A stretch of 32,644 bases of DNA from an uncultured Actinomycetes bacterium (GTDB taxonomy: Bacteria; Actinomycetota; Acidimicrobiia; Acidimicrobiales; RAAP-2): the NCBI GenBank assembly GCA_903900235.1, contig CAIUMH010000029.1:1-32644 (forward strand), in the 5' to 3' direction. The notes under the pieces are model-generated. The model saw nothing but the letters and a program-made list of their open reading frames with translations. It had not been told where the DNA came from and searched no databases. Below are positions 10,652 through 18,869 of the stretch, piece after piece (position 1 is the first letter of the stretch; each line of letters opens with the position of its first letter). The position numbers and the translations under genes were made by a program.

Positions 10652-11374
10652 GAGACCGGCGGTGGTGCGCGTGGCGCGCAGGCGACGATCAAGGTGGGCT
10701 TCCATGGCCTCGGTGGCGACGGTGGCCACCTCGCTGGCACCCTCAGGAGGCGACCCCGCCAGCACTGCTGCCAGGTCGCCTCCGAGGATCCGCTGCATCA
10801 GCACCAGTGCCTCGCTCGATAGTGGTCGACCCCGTCGGCACGAGGTGCACAGCACCCCACCAAGTGACATGTCGAAGGCCACGAAGGGACCATCGGCCCC
10901 ACAGGACGCACAGCTGTCGAGGACCGGGCTTGCTCCCTCGAGGTCGAGGATGCGCAGGAAGAACGCCGGTGCCACCATTGGATGCTGGCGATCGGCATCA
11001 TCGAGCACCCTGAGTGCCCGCACCAAGGTGTCGACCACCCGGGGGTCGGCGTGGCCCTCCTGAGAGATCTGGTCGACCACCTCGAGCATCGACAGGCCAG
11101 CGTTGAGTCGATCGAGATCATCGCGGATGGACCAGAAGCGTTCGATGACGTCGACCTGATTGATGGTGGCCAGCGAGCTGCGACCCTGCCAGAAGAGGAT
11201 CTGGACGTGGGTCAGCGGTTCAAGACGCGACCCGAAGCGAGACCCGGTCTTGCGCACCCCTTTGGCCACTGCACGCACCTTGCCGTGGGCCTTGGTCATG
11301 AGCACCACGATCCGATCAGCTTCGCCGAGCTGGTAGGTGCGCAGCACCACGCCCACGTCGCGCTCTTGGGTCAC
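10649..11374 (-). CDS. recO: DNA repair protein RecO
   Basis: RecO acts with RecR and RecF to load RecA onto single-stranded DNA at gaps. The 241-residue protein has the N-terminal OB-fold (VVLRTYQLGEADRIVVLMTK and GKVRAVAKGVRK), a helical body, and a zinc module formed by Cys155, Cys158, Cys176 and Cys179 (CASC and CTSC). The length is normal. The start is GTG at 11374 in a GTGA overlap with the upstream small membrane-protein gene, so it belongs to the uppS transcription unit. The stop codon overlaps the putative -10 of the photolyase gene. Confidence 0.94.
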   Translation of the reverse strand: MTQERDVGVVLRTYQLGEADRIVVLMTKAHGKVRAVAKGVRKTGSRFGSRLEPLTHVQILFWQGRSSLATINQVDVIERFWSIRDDLDRLNAGLSMLEVVDQISQEGHADPRVVDTLVRALRVLDDADRQHPMVAPAFFLRILDLEGASPVLDSCASCGADGPFVAFDMSLGGVLCTSCRRGRPLSSEALVLMQRILGGDLAAVLAGSPPEGASEVATVATEAMEAHLDRRLRATRTTAGL

Positions 11375-11607
11375 GGGGTGCCCTGATCGCCCTCGTCGCT
11401 ATTGCGCCGATCGAGGTGTTCGAACTCCGGCGACTTGCGCTTGATGCCGAACCAGTCATTGAGCCAGTTGCCAGCCGCCACCAGCACGGCCAGGGCCACG
11501 ACGGCGATCACCGGTGCACGCAGCGGCGAATCGCTGATGGTGATGATGAACAGCACGATCAGCGCCACCAACACCCCCAGCACCTTGCCCACACGGACCC
11601 AGCTCAC
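11371..11607 (-). CDS. Small membrane protein with two transmembrane segments, function unknown
   Basis: I do not recognise a family for this 78-residue protein. Two hydrophobic helices (about residues 8-25 and 30-47, VLGVLVALIVLFIITIS and APVIAVVALAVLVAAGNWL) are followed by a charged tail of about 30 residues with KRKSPEFEHLDRR. The charged tail is probably cytoplasmic. It is certainly translated as part of the operon, because its GTG start overlaps the uppS stop by four bases and its stop overlaps the recO start by four bases. Placement beside uppS could hint at a role at the membrane in cell-wall precursor handling, but that is only guilt by association. Confidence 0.8.
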   Translation of the reverse strand: MSWVRVGKVLGVLVALIVLFIITISDSPLRAPVIAVVALAVLVAAGNWLNDWFGIKRKSPEFEHLDRRNSDEGDQGTP

Positions 11608-12365
11608 TCCTCGAGCCCCCCGTAGCGCCGCTCACGCCGCTGGAACTCAACCACGGCCTCATAGAGGTCACTCCTCCGGAAGTCTGGCCAGAGGACTTCG
11701 GGGAACACCAACTCGGAGTAGGCGATCTCCCACAGCAGATAGTTGCTCACCCGATGCTCGCCTGAGGTCCGGACCACCAGGTCAGGGTCTGGCATGTCGG
11801 GCCAATAGAGGTGTTTGCGCAGTTCCTTCTCGGTGATCTTGTCTGCCTTGATCCCCGAGGCCACCATGGCCTTGACGGCATCGATGATCTCCGCCCGACC
11901 TCCGTAGTTGAACGCCATGGTCAAGGTGCAGCGCCGGTTGGCCTTGGTCAACTCGGCCGCTTCGTCCATCCGCCGCAGCACGCGGCGCGGCACACGCCAG
12001 TCTCTGCGACCGGCGAAGCGAATCCGCACGCCCTTGTCGTTGAGCTCGTCTCGACGACGCATCAGCAGCGACTCGTTGAAGCCCATCAGGTAGCGAACCT
12101 CGTCGACGGGTCGACGCCAGTTCTCGGTCGAGAATGCGTACATGGTGATCCACTCGATCCCGAGCGCCAGCGCCCCGTCGACGGCATCGACGAGCGCCTC
12201 TTCCCCGGCGCCATGACCCTCGGTCCGAGGGAGGCCTCGGGCATTGGCCCATCGTCCATTGCCGTCCATCACACAAGCCACATGGGTCGGGATGTTGGAC
12301 CGATCAAGCTCGGCGGGGATCAACGGGTCGTCGAAGGGTGAGGGGCCTTGAGGGTTCGGTGCCAC
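11604..12365 (-). CDS. uppS: Isoprenyl transferase (undecaprenyl/polyprenyl diphosphate synthase)
   Basis: This cis-prenyltransferase builds the polyprenyl diphosphate carrier used for peptidoglycan and other surface glycans. The 253-residue protein has the signature HVACVMDGNGRWANARG (28-44, catalytic Asp34), AFSTENWRRP, and the C-terminal signature DPDLVVRTSGEHRVSNYLLW followed by AYSELVFPEVLWPDF. The chain length of the product cannot be read from the sequence; actinobacteria often have both short- and long-chain enzymes. The start is GTG at 12365, with TAGGTT six bases upstream. It heads a unit with the small membrane protein and recO, and is divergent from the DinG-type helicase. Confidence 0.95.
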   Translation of the reverse strand: MAPNPQGPSPFDDPLIPAELDRSNIPTHVACVMDGNGRWANARGLPRTEGHGAGEEALVDAVDGALALGIEWITMYAFSTENWRRPVDEVRYLMGFNESLLMRRRDELNDKGVRIRFAGRRDWRVPRRVLRRMDEAAELTKANRRCTLTMAFNYGGRAEIIDAVKAMVASGIKADKITEKELRKHLYWPDMPDPDLVVRTSGEHRVSNYLLWEIAYSELVFPEVLWPDFRRSDLYEAVVEFQRRERRYGGLEE

Positions 12366-12371
12366 GTCCGC

Positions 12372-12377
12372 AACCTA
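12372..12377 (-). promoter_or_regulatory. Candidate -10 element of uppS (leaderless start)
   Basis: On the minus strand TAGGTT is followed by GCGGAC and then the GTG start of uppS. The hexamer is identical to the one before dnaG. The 70-base divergent gap to the helicase gene would hold both promoters. Confidence 0.45.
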
Positions 12378-12422
12378 CCGCCCGCCGGTGCCATCGTCAG
12401 CCACCTCACCTGCCACTCCCAC

Positions 12423-12428
12423 TACGGT
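12423..12428 (+). promoter_or_regulatory. Candidate -10 element of the dinG-like gene (leaderless start)
   Basis: TACGGT is followed by seven bases (GCCACCC) and the ATG at 12436. This is the main reason for preferring that ATG over an upstream in-frame GTG at 12388. No Shine-Dalgarno sequence and no clear -35 are visible. Confidence 0.4.
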
Positions 12429-12435
12429 GCCACCC

Positions 12436-14370
12436 ATGGTCTCGCCCGAGCAGCCCGCCCCTGCTGGCCCACTGACGGCTGTCGAAGCGCTGGCGCGTGT
12501 GACCTCGGCCCTGCCCGGTGGTGGCGAGACCCGGCCCGGCCAGGCGGCCATGGCAGAGGCCGTCGCCGATGCCCTCGCCGAACACCACCACCTGATCGTC
12601 CAAGCGGGCACTGGGACCGGTAAGTCGCTCGCCTATCTCGTCCCCGCCGCGCTGTTGGGCCGGACGGTGGTCGTCGCCACCGCCACCAAGTCACTTCAGG
12701 AGCAGCTCGCCAGTCGCGACGCTCCGCTCGTCGCCGAGGCCCTCGGCGACGTCGTGGTGACGGTGCTCAAGGGCCGGTCGAACTACCTCTGTCGCCAGAA
12801 GGCTGCGGAACTGGCTGACGGCGGCATTCAAGCACCACTCGACTTCGACGGTCGGCCATCGGTCGGCCGCGACGGCGGACTCATCGCACAGGTTCGCTCG
12901 CTGCTCGACTGGGGGAACAAGACCGCCACCGGTGACATGTCGGAACTCGGGGCGCAGATCGGCCCCCAAGCCTGGTCGATGGTCTCGGTCGGGACCAATG
13001 ACTGCCCCGGGGCCAACCGTTGCCCGCAGGGCCACCACTGCTTCACCGAGATGGCCCGAGCTGCCGCCCGGGAGGCGGACATCATTGTCACCAACCTCCA
13101 CCTCCTCGGTGCCCATCTCGCCAGCGATGGCCAGGTGCTGCCCGACCACGATGTGGTGATCGTCGACGAGGCCCACGCCCTCGAGGACGTCATGACCCAG
13201 TGCCTCGGGATCGACCTCGGAGCTGGGCGGATCCGAGCCCTGGCCACCGAGGTGAAAGGCCTTGGGATCGAGTCCGTCGCCGATGCAGCCACCAGCCTCG
13301 CCGGCACCGCCGATGGCCTCGCCGACGTCCTCGAGGCCACGTCTGAGTCCGAGCAGATCGAACTCTCTGCCCAAGGAGACCTCGAAATCGTCCTCCGCCA
13401 AATCGATATCGCAGCCCGGAAGGTTCTGGGGGCGCTCCAGGGTCTCGAGGAGGACGCCGACGCTGCCGCCATTCGAGCCGTCAGCTCGGCCACTCGTCTC
13501 GTCGAGGACCTGAGCCGCCTGAGTAGCCCCGAGGTCGGTGAGGTGCTCTGGTCCGGAGGGAGCCGCCGGTCCCGCACCCTGACGCTCTCTCCGCTGGCGG
13601 TAGGTCCGGCGCTCGAGCGCAGCCTCTTCAGTCAGGCCTCCGTGGTCCTCACCAGCGCCACCATCCCCCTCGGCCTCGGCGCACGGCTCGGCCTCGACTC
13701 GGCCGAGTCGAAGGTCCTCGACGTGGGCTCCCCGTTCGACTTCCGCGCCCAGAGCCTGCTCTACGTGCCTGAGGGCATCGGCGATCGACGCTCCGACGGC
13801 GCCGAAGAGCGAATCGCCGATGAGCTGGCCTCACTCATCGAGGCCGCCGGCGGGAGGACGCTGGCCCTGTTCACCTCGTATCGGGCCATGAACGCCATTG
13901 CTGACATGGTGGCCAACCAGATCTCGCATCCAATGCTGCTGCAGGGCCAAGCATCCTCTGACGCGCTGATCGAGCAGTTCCGCTCAGCCGAGGATGCCTG
14001 TCTGTTCGCCACGATGGGCATGTGGCAGGGCATCGACATCCCCGGCCGCAGCCTCTCGCTCGTGGCCATCGACCGCCTCCCCTTCGGTCGACCCGACGAC
14101 CCCCTCCTCGAGGCGCGCCGTGAGGCCGCCGGCGACGACGCCTTCATGACCATCGATGTCCCCCGGGCCACGACGATGCTCGCCCAAGGCGTCGGTCGAC
14201 TGATCAGGACCGCGAGCGACTCAGGGGTGGTGGCGGTCATGGATGATCGCCTCGCCACCAAGCGCTATCGGTCGCACATGCTCGATGCCCTCCCACCGAT
14301 GAAGCGCACACGGAACAAGTCCGAGGTCATCGACTTCCTCGAGGCCATCCGCGACTCCGCCGAGGGCTGA
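12436..14370 (+). CDS. ATP-dependent DNA helicase, DinG family (XPD-like, iron-sulfur)
   Basis: DinG-type enzymes are superfamily 2 helicases that unwind 5'-tailed duplexes, D-loops and R-loops. The 644-residue protein has Walker A AGTGTGKS (57-64), motif Ia ATATKSLQEQL, and four cysteines placed as in the XPD/DinG iron-sulfur domain (about Cys119, Cys190, Cys196 and Cys202; NYLC, NDCPGANRCPQGHHC). It also has the DEAH box VIVDEAHALED (244-247 for DEAH), TSATIPLG, MGMWQGIDIPGRSL and motif VI QGVGRLIRTASDSGVV. No exonuclease domain is fused. It is the only plus-strand gene between two minus-strand blocks and converges on trmO with a 29-base gap. Confidence 0.93.
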   Translation: MVSPEQPAPAGPLTAVEALARVTSALPGGGETRPGQAAMAEAVADALAEHHHLIVQAGTGTGKSLAYLVPAALLGRTVVVATATKSLQEQLASRDAPLVAEALGDVVVTVLKGRSNYLCRQKAAELADGGIQAPLDFDGRPSVGRDGGLIAQVRSLLDWGNKTATGDMSELGAQIGPQAWSMVSVGTNDCPGANRCPQGHHCFTEMARAAAREADIIVTNLHLLGAHLASDGQVLPDHDVVIVDEAHALEDVMTQCLGIDLGAGRIRALATEVKGLGIESVADAATSLAGTADGLADVLEATSESEQIELSAQGDLEIVLRQIDIAARKVLGALQGLEEDADAAAIRAVSSATRLVEDLSRLSSPEVGEVLWSGGSRRSRTLTLSPLAVGPALERSLFSQASVVLTSATIPLGLGARLGLDSAESKVLDVGSPFDFRAQSLLYVPEGIGDRRSDGAEERIADELASLIEAAGGRTLALFTSYRAMNAIADMVANQISHPMLLQGQASSDALIEQFRSAEDACLFATMGMWQGIDIPGRSLSLVAIDRLPFGRPDDPLLEARREAAGDDAFMTIDVPRATTMLAQGVGRLIRTASDSGVVAVMDDRLATKRYRSHMLDALPPMKRTRNKSEVIDFLEAIRDSAEG

Positions 14371-14378
14371 GCCTTGAG

Positions 14379-14394
14379 CGTGCCCCAATGCACG
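14379..14394. terminator. Possible bidirectional hairpin between convergent dinG-like gene and trmO
   Basis: CGTGC (14379-14383) pairs with GCACG (14390-14394) around a six-base loop in the 29-base gap between the two stop codons. The stem is short and has no T-run, so support is modest. Confidence 0.3.
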
Positions 14395-14399
14395 GAGCG

Positions 14400-14864
14400 C
14401 TAGAAGTAATCCCGGGTCACGACCGATACCCAGGCTGGCTCGCGAACATCACCTCGTGGGCCGAAGGCGGCAAACCAAGGTTTCATGTCGAGCACTGGTG
14501 TCTGGTCGATGGCGTCGAGTCCTCGCACGCTGACCGAGCGAGGAGCGACGGATATCAGCTCGCACCTCGAGAGGCCGATCCGGCCGATTCGGTCCTTGTG
14601 GCGCTGCGCCAGCACCCCCACGGGATCGAGCTCGGCGATCCCCCGGGGACGCCGCTCGGCCTCAGAGTGGCCGGGGTCGACGGCTCTGTCGAGCAGGACG
14701 ATCACCTCAAGATGGCTGAAAGCCTCGAGCCCGACCAGCGCCCCATCAGGCACATGGTCGGCGAGCACGATCTCCGCCTCGACCTCCGCCCATCGGTCGT
14801 CGCCGTTCTCGACGCGCCCCCCGACCACCGTGGCAAGTGGGACGAGCTCGATCGGAAGGCTCAT
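14400..14864 (-). CDS. trmO: tRNA (N6-threonylcarbamoyladenosine-37-N6)-methyltransferase TrmO-like (UPF0066)
   Basis: TrmO methylates t6A at position 37 of certain tRNAs, using S-adenosylmethionine. The 154-residue protein carries UPF0066/TrmO hallmarks: ELVPLATVVGGRVENG at the start, DGALVGLEAFSHLEVIVLLD, RRPRGIAELDPVGVLAQR, DRIGRIGLSRCELI, VRGLDAIDQTPVLDMKPWF and FGPRGDVREPAWV. I chose the ATG at 14864 because it overlaps the era stop by four bases (ATGA) and gives the normal family N-terminus; a longer frame reading back into era is a shadow. It is the last gene of the ybeY/era unit, so tRNA modification is translationally tied to ribosome assembly genes. Identification is by motif recognition only. 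Confidence 0.85.
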   Translation of the reverse strand: MSLPIELVPLATVVGGRVENGDDRWAEVEAEIVLADHVPDGALVGLEAFSHLEVIVLLDRAVDPGHSEAERRPRGIAELDPVGVLAQRHKDRIGRIGLSRCELISVAPRSVSVRGLDAIDQTPVLDMKPWFAAFGPRGDVREPAWVSVVTRDYF

Positions 14865-15772
14865 AGACCGAATCGGTCGAGCGACTCGGTGCGTCCCTGC
14901 CAGTTCTTCTCCACCTTGACCACCAGCTCGAGATGGGTGCCCTCTGGGAGCTGGGCGCGCGCCGCCGTCCCTACCTCCTTGAGCATCTCGCCACCCTTGC
15001 CGATCACGATGCCCTTCTGTGAGTCTCGCTCGACGAGGATCTCGACCGTGATGCGGTTGTCCTCCCACTCCGAGACCCGGCAAAAGATGGCATGGGGCAG
15101 CTCGTCGCGGGTTCGGCTCAGCAACTGCTCTCGGACGAGCTCCGCGATGTGAGCGGGCTCGCTCTGGTCGCTGATCATCTCGCTGGGATAGAACTGCGGA
15201 CCTTCCTCGACCAAACTCGAGACCTTGGCCAGCAATGCCGGAACCCCTCGGCCGGTCTTGGCGGAGATCGGGAACAGCTCGACGTCCTTGGCCGCCTGCG
15301 CCGCCCGATCGCCGAGCTGAGTGCCGATGCGTTCGATCTCCGCCAGGGCGGCCATCAGCTGCTGAGCCGTGCGGGCTGGGCCAGCCTTATCCATCTTGTT
15401 CACCGCCACGAGCAGCGTCGGCCCGCCTTCGCTACCGGCGGCCGCCAGGCATCGGCTCAGCACGTTGCGGTCGCCGGGCCCGATGCTGGCGCTGGCCTCA
15501 ATCAGCGGGATCAGGACGTCAACCCCATCGACGGCGGCCAAGGCGCTCTCATTGAGTCGCTCCCCGAGCCGGGTCTTGGGCCGATGGATCCCAGGGGTAT
15601 CGACGAACACCAACTGGAGTTCATCACTAGTCAGCACGCCACGGATCTGGTGCCGGGTGGTGTTCGGCCGAGACGAGGTGATGGTCACCTTTTCGCCGAT
15701 GATCGTGTTGATCAGCGTCGACTTGCCGACATTCGGCCGGCCGACGATGGCGACGAAACCCGAGCGCATCAT
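14861..15772 (-). CDS. era: GTPase Era, 30S ribosome assembly factor
   Basis: Era binds 16S rRNA near its 3' end and helps mature the small subunit. The 303-residue protein has G1 GRPNVGKS (11-18), G3 DTPG (58-61), G4 NKMD (125-128), G5 SAK (170-172) and a C-terminal KH domain with VIGKGGEMLKEVG (GKGG at 258-261). Length matches the family. The first of two adjacent ATG codons (15772) overlaps the TGA of the upstream CNNM/CBS gene by four bases. The second (15769) would remove one residue. The stop overlaps trmO by four bases. Confidence 0.97.
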   Translation of the reverse strand: MMRSGFVAIVGRPNVGKSTLINTIIGEKVTITSSRPNTTRHQIRGVLTSDELQLVFVDTPGIHRPKTRLGERLNESALAAVDGVDVLIPLIEASASIGPGDRNVLSRCLAAAGSEGGPTLLVAVNKMDKAGPARTAQQLMAALAEIERIGTQLGDRAAQAAKDVELFPISAKTGRGVPALLAKVSSLVEEGPQFYPSEMISDQSEPAHIAELVREQLLSRTRDELPHAIFCRVSEWEDNRITVEILVERDSQKGIVIGKGGEMLKEVGTAARAQLPEGTHLELVVKVEKNWQGRTESLDRFGL

Positions 15773-17076
15773 GGGTCATCCTGCGCGTTGCGCCCATTGC
15801 CGAGCGATGGATCGATTCGCTCGACTCGGACGCGCTCGACCCGTCGACCGTCCATCACGAGGACGGTCAGGCGGAACCCGTCGACCTCGGCCGACTCGCC
15901 CTCCTCCGGTACTCCCCCAACCTCATCGAGCAAGAGGCCGCCGATCGTGTCCCATGACCCCTTGGGCATCTCTGATCCCACGAGGTCGTCCACCTCATCG
16001 ATGGGCATTCGGCCCGATACCTCGAAGGTGTCGGCATCGATCCGCTCTACGGTTGCCTCCTCGACGTCGAACTCGTCCACGATCTCGCCGACGAGCTCTT
16101 CGAGAACATCCTCGAGGGTGACAAGGCCCGCCGTGCCTCCGTACTCATCGACCACGATCACCTGGTGCACCTTCTTCTCTTGCATCTGGCGCAGGAGGTC
16201 CGGCACCGGCTTGCTCTCGGGAACAAAGGTCACCGCTCTCACATGAGACTCGATGGCCTCAGCCCCTCGACCCTCTCGCTCGAGGCGGATCAGATCCTTC
16301 ATGTAGACGATGCCCACCGCGTCATCGATCGAACCTGCATAGACGGGGAGGCGCGAATGGCCCGCCTCGAGGGCGGCAACAAGGCCAGCGGAGACTGTGG
16401 TTCGGGACTCGAGGGCGCGCATGTCAGGCCGGGGCACCATGACCTCGCGCACCACGGTGTCGCCGAACTCGATCACCGAATGGATGAAGGCTCGCTCCTC
16501 GGGGGCGATGACGTCTTCGCCCTCGGCCACCTCGGCCATGGCCAGAATCTCTGATTCGGTGATGAGTGCCACGTGACTGGCCTCGCCCCGGCGGCCCAGG
16601 ACGAGATCAGCAAGTCCGATCAGGAGACCAGCCATGGCCCGAATCGGTGGGAAGGCGATGATCCAGCGGATCACCGGCGCGCTCAGCAGCGCTGCTCGCT
16701 CTGGATGATGGACGGCCCAGTTTTTCGGCACCGCCTCGAAGAACACGAAGATCACCACCACCTCGAATGCGGTGGCGGCGACCACGCCCCAGGCGCCGAG
16801 CCACTGATCAGCCAGCAGGCCGATGAGCGTGGCTGACACCAGTTGGCAGATCAAGATGAGCAGCAGGAGCGGATTCAAGAATCGCTCGGGCCGTTCGACC
16901 AGCTCGACGAGCGCCGGAGCACCCCGGTGCTTGTCCACCGCCAGCGAGCGAGCCTTGACCCGAGACATCCGCACCAGGCCGGTCTCCGCCAACGCCAGAG
17001 CTCCGGAGACCACCAGGAGGATCACCACGACGACACCGAGGGCCACGTCCGTGCCCGCGCCAAAGGTGGCGATCAC
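15769..17076 (-). CDS. CNNM/CBS-domain membrane protein (HlyC/CorC family)
   Basis: This family is linked to magnesium and cobalt transport or efflux. The 435-residue protein has an N-terminal CNNM (DUF21) membrane domain with about three to four hydrophobic segments (VALGVVVVILLVVSGALALA, LNPLLLLILICQLVSATLIG, VVAATAFEVVVIFVFFEAVP). A pair of CBS domains follows (VREVMVPRPDM, HSRLPVYAGSIDDAVGIVYM, VIVVDEYGGTAGLVTLEDVL). It ends with a CorC/HlyC-type C-terminal domain (ADTFEVSGRMPIDEVDDLVG). I start it at GTG 17076, in a GTGA overlap with ybeY. Earlier in-frame codons lie inside ybeY and would add a basic, non-membrane stretch. Despite the hemolysin name used for relatives, nothing suggests toxicity. 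Confidence 0.92.
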   Translation of the reverse strand: MIATFGAGTDVALGVVVVILLVVSGALALAETGLVRMSRVKARSLAVDKHRGAPALVELVERPERFLNPLLLLILICQLVSATLIGLLADQWLGAWGVVAATAFEVVVIFVFFEAVPKNWAVHHPERAALLSAPVIRWIIAFPPIRAMAGLLIGLADLVLGRRGEASHVALITESEILAMAEVAEGEDVIAPEERAFIHSVIEFGDTVVREVMVPRPDMRALESRTTVSAGLVAALEAGHSRLPVYAGSIDDAVGIVYMKDLIRLEREGRGAEAIESHVRAVTFVPESKPVPDLLRQMQEKKVHQVIVVDEYGGTAGLVTLEDVLEELVGEIVDEFDVEEATVERIDADTFEVSGRMPIDEVDDLVGSEMPKGSWDTIGGLLLDEVGGVPEEGESAEVDGFRLTVLVMDGRRVERVRVERIDPSLGNGRNAQDDP

Positions 17077-17564
17077 CGCGCCCGATCCGTCGAGCGGCCA
17101 AAGCGGCTGAGGTGCACGGCTTCGGCGGCTTCCATAGCCTCGGCCTCGTCGTCGACCTCGTGATCCCACCCGAGCAGATGAAGGCAGCCGTGCACCACGA
17201 GAAGCTCAAGCTCAGCCGCCAGCGATACCTCGTGCTCGATCGCATTGGTGGCCGCCACCGCGGGGCAGATCACGATGTCGCCGAGGAGGATCACCTGATC
17301 GACATGACCTTCATCGCCATCGTCGATGGTGAAACTCAAGACGTCAGTTGGTCCTTCCTTGCCCCGGTGCTCGGCGTTGAGTGCGGCCATCTCCTCGATG
17401 GGAACCATGACGAGAGAGACCTCAGCATTGTCAGCGACCCCCTCGGCCGCCAGCACCGCCTCCGCCAAGGCCACGAGACCGTCCAGGTCGACCAGGTGGT
17501 CGTCCTGCTCGTCTGAGCCCTGGACCTCAGCCACGTCGGGTCGCTGCACCGTCAGCGCGCTCAT
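17073..17564 (-). CDS. ybeY: Endoribonuclease YbeY (rRNA maturation factor)
   Basis: YbeY is a zinc-dependent RNase involved in 16S rRNA 3' maturation and ribosome quality control. The key metal motif HGCLHLLGWDH near the C-terminus supplies three histidines, and GPTDVLSF and LLGDIVI are also conserved. The start is uncertain. The only ATG is at 17564 (163 residues) and overlaps phoH by 38 bases. GTG codons at 17549 and 17534 are in frame. The one at 17534 overlaps phoH by eight bases and would place the conserved DEQ near residue 8, which may be closer to relatives. It precedes the CNNM/CBS gene with a GTGA overlap. Confidence 0.93.
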   Translation of the reverse strand: MSALTVQRPDVAEVQGSDEQDDHLVDLDGLVALAEAVLAAEGVADNAEVSLVMVPIEEMAALNAEHRGKEGPTDVLSFTIDDGDEGHVDQVILLGDIVICPAVAATNAIEHEVSLAAELELLVVHGCLHLLGWDHEVDDEAEAMEAAEAVHLSRFGRSTDRAR

Positions 17565-18513
17565 AGGCGTCAACGATATCTGCGACGATCTTGTGCCGGA
17601 CGACATCTCGGCGATCGAGATGGATGAAGCTCAAGTCGTCGATGCCATCGAGCACCTCCTCGAGGCCCACGAGACCCGAGCGTCCCCCGATCACATCGAC
17701 CTGGGTCATGTCGCCAGTGACCACGCAGCGTGAGCCGAAGCCGATTCGGGTGAGGAACATCTTCATCTGCTCGGGGGTGGTGTTCTGTGCCTCGTCGAGG
17801 ATGATGAATGATCCGTTGAGCGTCCGCCCCCGCATGAAGGCCAGGGGTGCCACCTCGATGGTGCCCTTCTCGAGCAGTCGCTGGGCACCCTCAGGCTCGA
17901 GCATGTCGAAGAGCGCGTCATAGAGGGGTCGCAGATACGGATCGACCTTGGCCATCAGGTCACCCGGCAGGAACCCGAGCCGCTCGCCGGCCTCGACGGC
18001 TGGACGGGTCAGCACGATGCGGGCAACCTCCTTGGTCTGGAGTGCCCGGACCGCCTGAGCCACCGCGAGGTAGCTCTTGCCCGTTCCTGCCGGTCCGATC
18101 CCGAAGGTGATTGTCGAGGTGGCGATGGCGTCGCAGTAGCGCTTCTGCCCGGCCGTCCTTGGCCGCACCGTCTTGCCTCGAGAGGCCCGCATGACCGTCG
18201 ATCCGAGCACTTCGGAGGGTCGAAGGTTCTGCCGAGCCATGTCGATCGTGCGACGTACGGTCACCTCGTCGAGGACTTGGCCGACCTCGAGGAGAATGAC
18301 GAGCTCGTCGAACAGCTGGGTGATGCGGTCGGCCTCGGGACCGATGACCGAGATCTCATTGCCCTGCACCACGATCCGAGCGGCCGGGAATGCCGCCTCG
18401 ATCAGGCGAAGCAGCTCGTCTCGCGAGCCGAGTAGCGCCGCCATCAGGTGCGTGTTGGGGACTCGGGTCGAAGAGATCGGCGGCGGGCCCGTCTCGGTGC
18501 CAGTGGAGCTCAC
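17527..18513 (-). CDS. phoH: PhoH-like ATPase
   Basis: PhoH-family P-loop ATPases, often encoded next to ybeY, are thought to act in RNA metabolism or ribosome quality control. The 328-residue protein has an N-terminal KH-like stretch (ARIVVQGNEISVIGPEADRI), Walker A GPAGTGKS (140-147), VLTRPAVEAGERLGFLPGDL, Walker B FIILDEAQNTTPEQMKMFL (acidic pair near 240) and CVVTGDMTQVD. I chose GTG at 18513, because it overlaps the HIT stop by four bases (GTGA), the rule for this block. An ATG at 18525 would add four residues and overlap by 16 bases. Confidence 0.94.
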   Translation of the reverse strand: MSSTGTETGPPPISSTRVPNTHLMAALLGSRDELLRLIEAAFPAARIVVQGNEISVIGPEADRITQLFDELVILLEVGQVLDEVTVRRTIDMARQNLRPSEVLGSTVMRASRGKTVRPRTAGQKRYCDAIATSTITFGIGPAGTGKSYLAVAQAVRALQTKEVARIVLTRPAVEAGERLGFLPGDLMAKVDPYLRPLYDALFDMLEPEGAQRLLEKGTIEVAPLAFMRGRTLNGSFIILDEAQNTTPEQMKMFLTRIGFGSRCVVTGDMTQVDVIGGRSGLVGLEEVLDGIDDLSFIHLDRRDVVRHKIVADIVDAYERADGAATRRG

Positions 18514-18869
18514 CCTGGGGGCCATGTCATCGATCGTCCGCCGAGCACGTGGAGGTGGAGGTGAGGGACTGAGTTGAGGGCATCTTCCCCGACGTTCATC
18601 ACCAGGCGAAACCCTCGGTCCGAGCTAGCGATCCCCTCGAGCGCAGCCACCCGCTGCGCCGTGAGGATCATGGCGGCAAGCACCTCGGCGTCATCGGCCG
18701 ACACCTCGGCGGCATTGGTGATGTGGCGCCTCGGGATGACGAGCACATGGGTCGGTGCCTGCGGAGAGATATCCCGGAAGGCCAGCGTGTGCTCATCGTG
18801 ATCGACCACCTCGGCCGGGATCTCTCCAGCCAGGATCTTGCAGAACAGGCAGTCGTCCACCGTGCTCAC
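18510..18869 (-). CDS. HIT family protein (histidine triad, purine nucleotide hydrolase-like)
   Basis: This is a small cytoplasmic histidine-triad protein; relatives hydrolyse nucleoside phosphoramidates or adenylated compounds. The 119-residue protein has CLFCKILAGEIPAEVV at its start with a zinc-type CxxC (Cys7 and Cys10), HVLVIPRRHI, and the triad HLHLHVLGGR near its end. It starts at GTG 18869, overlapping rsmE by four bases, and overlaps phoH by four. The dnaJ, rsmE, HIT, phoH order is common in actinobacteria. Confidence 0.93.
   Translation of the reverse strand: MSTVDDCLFCKILAGEIPAEVVDHDEHTLAFRDISPQAPTHVLVIPRRHITNAAEVSADDAEVLAAMILTAQRVAALEGIASSDRGFRLVMNVGEDALNSVPHLHLHVLGGRSMTWPPG

Noticed and set aside
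15769-17169. Longer start for the CNNM/CBS protein inside ybeY
   Set aside because: It adds an Arg/Gly-rich segment before the first membrane helix; the GTGA overlap at 17076 fits the operon pattern better.
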